Source: DASRDE01 sp035938175
GTDB taxonomy: Bacteria > Vulcanimicrobiota > Vulcanimicrobiia > Vulcanimicrobiales > Vulcanimicrobiaceae
Direction of reading: 5' to 3'
DNA: 64,000 nucleotides
Assembly (NCBI GenBank): GCA_035938175.1
Contig: DASZHD010000053.1
Location: 43,041-107,040 of the forward strand
Made by a program: the position numbers and the translations under genes
Notes under the pieces: generated by a model
What the model was told of the DNA's origin: nothing
The model's database searches: none
The model's input: the letters and a program-made list of their open reading frames with translations, nothing else
Shown here: in pieces, positions 58,675-64,000 of the stretch
Numbering within the stretch: position 1 is the stretch's first letter
Layout: every line of letters starts with the position of its first letter

Positions 58675-59087
58675 GCCGCAAGCGGACTAAGCGCTCCACG
58701 CCGGCGAAATGCGCGCCGCCATAACCGGCGGGCGTGTGCGACGTATCCGTCTCGATCGCGGCGCGCGCGAACGGCGACCAGCGCTGCCTTACACGCTGCA
58801 CTGCGCTCCGCAAGCACGACGCAGTCGTGCGCGGACCCGAGCTCGTCGGTCATCTTTGCCAGAAATTCTGCAACGGATTGCAGATGCGGCAGTTCCTGTT
58901 CGTGCCGCTCGATCGCGTAGCGCAGACGTTTACACGCCAGGCGGAATGCATGCATCGTTTCATCGTCGTCGGTAAATAACGCCGCTTGCCGGGAGAGGCA
59001 TTCGGCAAAACGAACGCGCACCAGCATTTCGATCGCCGCGTTGATTCCCTCGGTCTGCGAAAACTCGAGGTCGCGCGCGCGTTTCAC
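58641..59087 (-). CDS. CHAD-domain protein, second half
   Basis: The 148-residue product has CHAD helices with the conserved His and basic pattern MHAFRLACKRLRYAIERHEQ and LGSAHDCVVLAER. CHAD domains bind polyphosphate. The GTG start at 59087 overlaps the stop of the upstream CHAD gene (GTGA), so the two are translationally coupled. Each ORF corresponds to about one of the two helical bundles of a full CHAD domain, so they may be one domain split in two. Confidence 0.75.
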   Translation of the reverse strand: MKRARDLEFSQTEGINAAIEMLVRVRFAECLSRQAALFTDDDETMHAFRLACKRLRYAIERHEQELPHLQSVAEFLAKMTDELGSAHDCVVLAERSAACKAALVAVRARRDRDGYVAHARRLWRRAFRRRGALSPLAAYVGFRWELTA

Positions 59088-59503
59088 GCGTGCAACTCCG
59101 CAAGCGTCCGCGCCAGAACGCCGGTAAGCTTCTTTCGCGCTTTCTTGCGCCTTTTGCAAAGCGCTCGGTCCACGTCGCGCAATTGCGCGCGTTCGCGTCC
59201 GAACGAGGCTTCACAATACTCGCGCACGCGCGCTTCCAGGACGTCGGCGTCGCGGACTTTCCCCGCGCGTTTATGCAGTTTCTGAACGCGATCGCGAAAA
59301 TCGCCCGATACCCCGGCAAGCGGCGCCAGATCGTCGAGCGCGGCGCGAAGGCGCGCCAGTTGCTTGCGGGCGGCGTGGAGCCGCTTTGCCGAACGCGGCT
59401 TTTCGCAATACGCGGCGAGCGCCTTACCGGCGCGGTCGATGTGGGTGCGGATGACTTGCTGAGCCCAGTTTTCCAGCACGGCGCGGTTTTGCGAGGAGTC
59501 CAC
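59084..59503 (-). CDS. CHAD-domain protein, first half
   Basis: The 139-residue product contains RLHAARKQLARLRAALDDL and KLHKRAGKVRDADVLEARV, the N-terminal CHAD bundle with conserved His and Arg/Lys for polyphosphate, and a very basic tail (KRRKKARKKL). It is coupled to the following CHAD half by a 4-base overlap. It lies divergent from the SOS operon; 85 bases separate it from imuA. Confidence 0.75.
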   Translation of the reverse strand: MDSSQNRAVLENWAQQVIRTHIDRAGKALAAYCEKPRSAKRLHAARKQLARLRAALDDLAPLAGVSGDFRDRVQKLHKRAGKVRDADVLEARVREYCEASFGRERAQLRDVDRALCKRRKKARKKLTGVLARTLAELHA

Positions 59504-59549
59504 CGGGCGGTGGTTTCACCCCGCGTTGCGGCCCTCCCGGCAAGGGATA

Positions 59550-59578
59550 TTGACATCGAACATATGTTCGATTAGGAT
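59550..59578 (+). promoter_or_regulatory. SOS promoter with Bacillus/actinobacterial-type LexA box
   Basis: TTGACA (59550-59555) and TAGGAT (59573-59578) are 17 bases apart, and the spacer contains the perfect palindrome CGAACATATGTTCG (59557-59570), the LexA/DinR box type of Bacillus and Actinobacteria (CGAAC-N4-GTTCG). LexA bound there would block RNA polymerase. The imuA ATG is 10 bases after the -10, so the mRNA should be nearly leaderless. Confidence 0.93.
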
Positions 59579-59587
59579 CGTGGTCCC

Positions 59588-60340
59588 ATGGATGTGCAGG
59601 CAGATATCCGGCCCACCTTTGCAACGCTGAAAGCGGGCCTGGACGTGCGGGCCGGGGGCCGGATCGTGGCGTCGTGCAGCGAGGCTTTTTCCACTGGATT
59701 CGTGACGTTGGACCAGGCTCTCGCGGGCGGCTTTCCACGGGGTCTGCTGGCGACGCTCGAGGGTCCGCCCAGCTCCGGCCGCACGGCGCTTTTGGCCGGA
59801 GTACTCGCGCAGGCGACACGAAGCGGGCTGGCGGCAATCGTGGACGACGGCACGTTGTATCCGCCGGATTTGGAACGCGCCGGCGTCCGTCTCGATCGCG
59901 TGCTGATCGCGCAGGCGCGCACCATGCTCGAAATCTCCCGCTGCGCCGATATTCTGCTCCGCTCCCGATCGTTCGCGGTCGTGGCGATGCCGGCGGCGCC
60001 GCTGCGCGCGACGGTGTGGTCGCGGCTGTGCGGATTGGCCCAAAAATCCGGAACGGTACTGATTGCGCTCGGTACGCAAGCCGGCACGGAACTGGCGTAT
60101 TTTGCGTCTACGCGCGTGCGCTGCGCGATCGAGCGCGTCCTCTGGTCCGGCGGTTCAGGCGTACTCTGCGAATTGGACGGCTACGAAGTCGGCGCGCACG
60201 TGCTCAAACATCGCCGCGCCGCCCCGGGAGCGGTTGCGCGCGTGCGAATTGCCCGCGAATGCAACGGCGCGCCTCTGAGGGGAGAACGCGCCGTCGCCCC
60301 TGCTCCGCGCCCGCTCCAGGTGGCGCAAGCAGTAAGCTGA
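59588..60340 (+). CDS. imuA: ImuA-like RecA-fold mutasome protein
   Basis: ImuA helps recruit the error-prone polymerase to damaged DNA. The 250 residues have a RecA-like N-terminal core with LATLEGPPSSGRTALLAGVL, where the P-loop lysine is Arg (GRT), so ATP hydrolysis is doubtful. A Walker-B-like hydrophobic strand and a variable, basic C-terminus follow. There is no ribosome site; the LexA-controlled promoter sits directly upstream. imuB follows after 51 bases. Confidence 0.82.
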   Translation: MDVQADIRPTFATLKAGLDVRAGGRIVASCSEAFSTGFVTLDQALAGGFPRGLLATLEGPPSSGRTALLAGVLAQATRSGLAAIVDDGTLYPPDLERAGVRLDRVLIAQARTMLEISRCADILLRSRSFAVVAMPAAPLRATVWSRLCGLAQKSGTVLIALGTQAGTELAYFASTRVRCAIERVLWSGGSGVLCELDGYEVGAHVLKHRRAAPGAVARVRIARECNGAPLRGERAVAPAPRPLQVAQAVS

Positions 60341-60391
60341 TGCTCCGAGTCTACTTGCCTTGCTTCCTTCAAACATGGAGTTTTCATTAAA

Positions 60392-61816
60392 ATGCTGCTC
60401 TGTGTACATCTTCCGGCATTCGGCTTGGCGGTAGCGCGGCGCGAGAACTCCGCGATTTCGCCGGACGAACCCGCGGTGTTGGCCGACAAGCCCGACCGCG
60501 GCCGGGTTATCGAGCTCGATCCCAACGCGCGCCGGCTCGGGGCGCGAGCCGGGCAGACGGTGTTGCAGGCGCGCGCGGCTGCGGGCGGCGTCCACGTACT
60601 GGTTCACGATGCGGCGCACTCGCGCGCGGTGTGGAGCGACATGCTCGACGCGCTCGATGCGGTTTCGCCGCTGGTCGACGATAGCGGCGAGGGTACGGCA
60701 TATCTCGAGATGCGCGGCGTCGACGGCGGCGAGCAAACGTGGATCGCGCGCGCAAAACGTGCGCTGCACGGGTTCAACCTGCCGGTACGCGTTGCGTGCG
60801 GTCCGAACAAGTTCGTGGCACGGGCGCGCACGTACGCACCGGACGGGTGCATCGAACGTTTGCCGGTTGAAGTTCTGCAGATCGATCCGCGCGCCGTCGA
60901 ACGGCTGCATCTGCTCGGCGTTCGCACGTTGGACGATCTTGCAAAGTTGCCGCACGGGCCGTTCGTACGCCGCTTCGGCAAAGCCGCTGCGCAATGGCAC
61001 GATTGGGCTCGCGGGATCGACCCGGCGCCGCTGCGTCCGCGCGCGCACGAGGTGCAGATCGACGCGGCAGTTTACGGCGAGGGAACGGCGGCGCAAGAAG
61101 AACAGATTTTTTTCGCGCTGCGCATTTTGGCCGACCGCGTCTGCAGCGATCTGCAGCGCGCGGGCCGGGCTGCAACGCTGGTGCGCACGACGTTCGAATG
61201 CGAAAACGGCGACGTGCGCGAGATTGAAACGGGTTTTGCACAAGCGACGGCCGAGCCGCGCACGATGCTCGACGTCATGCGCGCCAAACTCGAGGGCACG
61301 ACGTTCGACTCCCCGGTTACGGGTTTGCGTCTGCAGGCCATGCGTTTGGAAGAGTGGGGCACTCCCGCCACGCTTTTCGGACAGCATCAAGCAGATCCGC
61401 AAGCATTGGCCGTCGCGCTCGCGCGGCTGCACGCCGCTACAGGCGCCGTCGCGCAGCGGGCGCGCGTGCGTCCTGCGGCGCAGTTGGAGGGGCGCTTTTT
61501 TTACTCACCTTTTGAAGTTGCTGCTTGTCATCCTGAGGTATCGCGCAGTGCACGGACGCGCGGAGCCGACAAGGGACCCGCGCCCCAACTCCGCCTTCTC
61601 GCCGTTCGCGAAATCGACGTCACGATGCGCGGCAACGCGCCCGCAACCGTCGGTGCGCGAGCCGTACTCGATTGCGCGGGGCCGTGGCGCGTCGACGACG
61701 GCTGGTTCGAATCGCCGGTGATGCGCGACGAATTCGACGTGTTGCTCGACGACGGAATGCTCTGCCGCATCTACCGGCAAGGCGAACACTGGTACTTGCG
61801 AGGCGCGTATGATTGA
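60392..61816 (+). CDS. imuB: ImuB-like inactive Y-family polymerase
   Basis: ImuB is a catalytically dead Y-family homologue that bridges DnaE2 and the beta clamp. The 474 residues start LLCVHLPAFGLAVARRENSA, lacking the catalytic DxDxFFAxVE acidic residues. The little-finger part (FALRILADRVCSDLQRAGRA) and a C-terminal segment (WRVDDGWFESPVMRDEFDVL ... RGAYD) match the family. Residues about 378-398 (CHPEVSRSARTRGADKG) derive from a repeat inserted in frame. TGGAG lies 10 bases before the ATG. Confidence 0.88.
   Translation: MLLCVHLPAFGLAVARRENSAISPDEPAVLADKPDRGRVIELDPNARRLGARAGQTVLQARAAAGGVHVLVHDAAHSRAVWSDMLDALDAVSPLVDDSGEGTAYLEMRGVDGGEQTWIARAKRALHGFNLPVRVACGPNKFVARARTYAPDGCIERLPVEVLQIDPRAVERLHLLGVRTLDDLAKLPHGPFVRRFGKAAAQWHDWARGIDPAPLRPRAHEVQIDAAVYGEGTAAQEEQIFFALRILADRVCSDLQRAGRAATLVRTTFECENGDVREIETGFAQATAEPRTMLDVMRAKLEGTTFDSPVTGLRLQAMRLEEWGTPATLFGQHQADPQALAVALARLHAATGAVAQRARVRPAAQLEGRFFYSPFEVAACHPEVSRSARTRGADKGPAPQLRLLAVREIDVTMRGNAPATVGARAVLDCAGPWRVDDGWFESPVMRDEFDVLLDDGMLCRIYRQGEHWYLRGAYD
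61526..61572 (+). repeat. repeat-derived segment inside imuB
   Basis: TGTCATCCTGAGGTATCG (61526-61543) is identical to 23721-23738 in the trpE-trpG repeat. It is read in frame in imuB as CHPEVSR..., matching one translation of the repeat (CHPEVSKDPEVSRG). The following bases up to about 61572 have no counterpart in other ImuB proteins that I know. Confidence 0.75.
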
Positions 61817-62285
61817 AACGGCTAGCGAAACGTGTTCGAAGTTTCAGCGAGTCGCCTGGGATTGGCTGCAGAGCGGCGAAATTACGCGCACGGCGCATAT
61901 GCTCTCGCCCCTTGAAGAGCTGGCCGGTTTCAACTACGGCTTCATCTACTTGCTGCGCGTCGATGAATGCCGCGTAAAAATCGGATTTTCCGAGCATCCG
62001 ATGCGCCGTTTGCGCGAATTGCAACCGCAGTACAACGGCAGGCTGCGGCTCCGCGCGTGTTTTGTGGGCGATCCGTCGGCGGAACGCTTCGCACACCGCC
62101 GGTTCGCCAACCTTCGGATAAAAAACGAAGTATTTTACGCGCATCCGATCATCGACGAGTATTTCCGCACCTCGCGCGAGCGTATGCGCGAGGTGATCCG
62201 CAAGGTGCACGTCTGTTCGCAGGCGTGTCCGCAACTCAATACCAGACTCGATCTGAGAATGCTCGGCACGTGGCTCGCGCGCTGA
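61809..62285 (+). CDS. GIY-YIG/T5orf172-type domain protein
   Basis: The 158 residues contain YGFIYLLRVDECRVKIGFSE, RRLRELQPQYNGRLRL and ERFAHRRFANLRIKNEVFY, the pattern of the T5orf172 branch of GIY-YIG nucleases (GIY-YIG realised as GFIYLL). It overlaps the imuB stop and lies 21 bases before dnaE2, so it sits within the SOS operon. A nuclease role in damage tolerance is inference; this gene is not part of standard imuABC cassettes. Confidence 0.75.
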   Translation: MIETASETCSKFQRVAWDWLQSGEITRTAHMLSPLEELAGFNYGFIYLLRVDECRVKIGFSEHPMRRLRELQPQYNGRLRLRACFVGDPSAERFAHRRFANLRIKNEVFYAHPIIDEYFRTSRERMREVIRKVHVCSQACPQLNTRLDLRMLGTWLAR

Positions 62286-62306
62286 GCGTGAACTTTTGCA
62301 ACTATC

Positions 62307-64000
62307 TTGCCGCCCAACGCACTACGCTATGCCGAACTCCACTGTTGTTCCAACTTCACGTTTTTAGAAGGCGGATCGCATCCGGAAGAACTGGTTGAAA
62401 CCGCGGCGCAACTCGGCCTTTACGCGATTGCGCTGACCGACCGCGACGGACTCTACGGCGCCGTACGCTTTGCGAAGGCGGCCGCGGACGTCAAAATTCC
62501 CGGAATCGTCGGCGCAGAATTGAATTTTGAAGACGGACGCTTTCTTACCGCGCTCGTCGAGAACGAGCTCGGCTATGCGAATCTGTGCGAGATCGTCTCC
62601 AGCGGCCAGCTGCGCGGCGCTAAAGCCGAGCCGCGCTTACAGTATACAGATATAGACGGACGCACCGATGGGCTCGTCGTCTTGTGCAACGAGCCGGACG
62701 CCGCGTACGTTCGCATGCTGCGTGAACGGTTGGCGGGCTGCCTCTACCTGGAATTACAACACCACCTGCACGCGGCCGATGCGCGGCGCTGCCGCGAACT
62801 CATGACCATCGCAAACGAACTGCAGGTCCCGTTTGTCGCAACGAATGGCGTAATGTATGCATGCAAAGACGACGCTCGCTTAGCCGACGTGCTGTTCTGC
62901 ATCAAGAACAAGACGAATTTGGCGCAGGCACGCGAGGACGCGCTGCTGCGTCCCAACGCGGAATACCATCTCAAGCCCGCGCGCATGATGGCGCAGATTT
63001 TTTCCGGTTATCCCGACGCCATTCGAAACACGCTAGTGATTGCGGAGCGCTGCGCATTCCGCCTGGAACGCCTGGCGGGGCAATTCCCGGTCTTTCCGGT
63101 ACCCGAAGGCTACACGCGCCAAAGTTACCTGCGGGAATTAGTGTATCGCGGCGCCGCGCAACGCTACGGCTCACCGCTCGATTCCAAGGTCGAACGGCAA
63201 CTCGAATACGAGCTCGGCATGATCGCGCGAATGGATTTGGCGGGATATTTTCTCATCGTGTGGGATATCGTGCGCGCGGCGAACGACATGCGCGTGCTTT
63301 GCCAGGGCCGCGGTTCGGCGGCGAACTCGGCCGTCTGCTACGCGCTCGGAATCACCGCGGTAGATCCCGTCGGCATGAATCTGCTGTTCGAGCGGTTCAT
63401 GTCCGAAGGGCGCGAGGAAATTCCCGACATCGACGTCGATTTCGCGCATCAGGATCGCGAAAAAGTCATTCAGTACGTGTACGACCGCTACGGACGTACG
63501 CATGCGGCGATGGCGGCGGAAGTGGTGACGTACCACGCGCGTTCGGCAATTCGCGACATCGGCAAAGCGATCGGTTTGACGCTCGCACAAGTCGACTCGG
63601 TCGCCAAAGAATTCGACGCGCGCGAATCCTTGGCGGGCGCGATGGGCGTCCCCTCACCTAGCCATGCCCCCGAAAACAAAGAACCCCCGCCCCCCCGAGG
63701 CCAACCCCGCAAGCCGCGCCTCGGCCACGCGCACGACTACCACGGGTTTTACGATCGCGATTACGGCGACGACCCCGATCCCAACATCAAAGCCCCGCTC
63801 GACGCAGAAATCGGCGAGCGGCTATTCGCGCTTTGCCGCCGCATCGAAGGCTTTCCGCGTCATATGGGCATTCACTCCGGCGGAATGGTGATTACGCGCG
63901 ATCCGCTCGTGCGCGTTGCGCCGGTGGAATGGGCGACGATGCGCGATCGCACGATCGTGCAGTGGGATAAAGACGATCTTCAGGATTTGGGGCTAATCAA
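62307..64000 (+). CDS. dnaE2: error-prone DNA polymerase III alpha subunit DnaE2 (partial, runs off the window)
   Basis: DnaE2 (ImuC) is the SOS-induced polymerase. The visible 564 residues have the N-terminal PHP domain (ELHCCSNFTFLEGGSHPEEL, ALTDRDGLYGAVRFAK), the palm with GRGSAANSAVCYALGIT and the catalytic PDIDVDFAHQDREKVIQY, then GFPRHMGIHSGGMVITRDP. PHP metal ligands are altered (HCC for HCH, TDRDG for TDHDG). About 45 residues near 450-495 are a Pro/Asp-rich insertion (HAPENKEPPPPRGQP). Upstream stop at 62289 and the TTG at 62307 set the start; the end is beyond base 64000. Confidence 0.92.
   Translation, partial: MPPNALRYAELHCCSNFTFLEGGSHPEELVETAAQLGLYAIALTDRDGLYGAVRFAKAAADVKIPGIVGAELNFEDGRFLTALVENELGYANLCEIVSSGQLRGAKAEPRLQYTDIDGRTDGLVVLCNEPDAAYVRMLRERLAGCLYLELQHHLHAADARRCRELMTIANELQVPFVATNGVMYACKDDARLADVLFCIKNKTNLAQAREDALLRPNAEYHLKPARMMAQIFSGYPDAIRNTLVIAERCAFRLERLAGQFPVFPVPEGYTRQSYLRELVYRGAAQRYGSPLDSKVERQLEYELGMIARMDLAGYFLIVWDIVRAANDMRVLCQGRGSAANSAVCYALGITAVDPVGMNLLFERFMSEGREEIPDIDVDFAHQDREKVIQYVYDRYGRTHAAMAAEVVTYHARSAIRDIGKAIGLTLAQVDSVAKEFDARESLAGAMGVPSPSHAPENKEPPPPRGQPRKPRLGHAHDYHGFYDRDYGDDPDPNIKAPLDAEIGERLFALCRRIEGFPRHMGIHSGGMVITRDPLVRVAPVEWATMRDRTIVQWDKDDLQDLGLI

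Overview
The window is GC-rich, densely coded bacterial chromosome (64 kb, nearly all of it genes, many with 1-8 nt overlaps). It carries a flagellar/chemotaxis locus, lipoproteins with lipoboxes, NHL/Vgb-like propeller lipoproteins, a Bacillus/actinobacterial-type LexA box, and a HisIE protein resembling fungal HIS4. This mix fits a deep-branching phylum such as Eremiobacterota/Vulcanimicrobiota (WPS-2). That placement is inference from gene content; no rRNA, tRNA, CRISPR array, prophage or complete IS element was recognised.

Layout. 1-12 kb: housekeeping genes (DUF1028 protein, class A beta-lactamase homologue, ftsY, recA-recX, a cystathionine gamma-synthase/lyase behind a structured leader, a two-component pair, hpt, a GH125 mannosidase, purA). 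12-18 kb: fliFGHIJ and a MotE-like gene, preceded by a candidate c-di-GMP-I riboswitch with a terminator hairpin. 18-25.5 kb: an interruption with a lipoprotein, a 930-residue cyclase/NB-ARC-like protein, trpE, trpG and a DAHP synthase. 25.5-45 kb: the rest of the flagellar set (fliK, flgD, flgE, flbD, motAB, fliM, fliY/N, fliOPQR, flhBA, a PilZ protein, cheY, cheC, cheA, cheW), interrupted once by a minus-strand propeller lipoprotein. 45-52.5 kb: envelope genes with a BlaI/BlaR1-like pair whose peptidase is fused to pentapeptide repeats. 52.5-58.7 kb: his operon hisGCBHF-X-hisIE-hisD. 58.6-64 kb: a CHAD pair and an SOS mutasome (imuA, imuB, a GIY-YIG gene, dnaE2 running off the end).

The most informative layer is regulatory. 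Three amino-acid biosynthesis units each begin with a short leader peptide rich in the relevant residues, followed by an intrinsic-terminator hairpin: WW before trpE, YFYWWYF before DAHP synthase, and HHHHH before hisG. The methionine-pathway gene instead has a peptide-free leader with two mutually exclusive helices. Several transcripts are predicted to be leaderless or nearly so (aro leader, his leader, imuA, motA), because the start codon lies about 8-13 bases after a well-spaced -10 box. A sigma28-type promoter precedes motA.

Other structure not explained by genes: a palindromic repeat family between trpE and trpG with an 18-base exact match inside the imuB coding frame; a GC-rich hairpin repeat just upstream of ftsY, fliH and flbD; and a 145-bp nested inverted-repeat element between cheC and cheA. 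The his operon lacks a standard hisA and has instead a HisA/HIS4-like domain split by an apparent frameshift.
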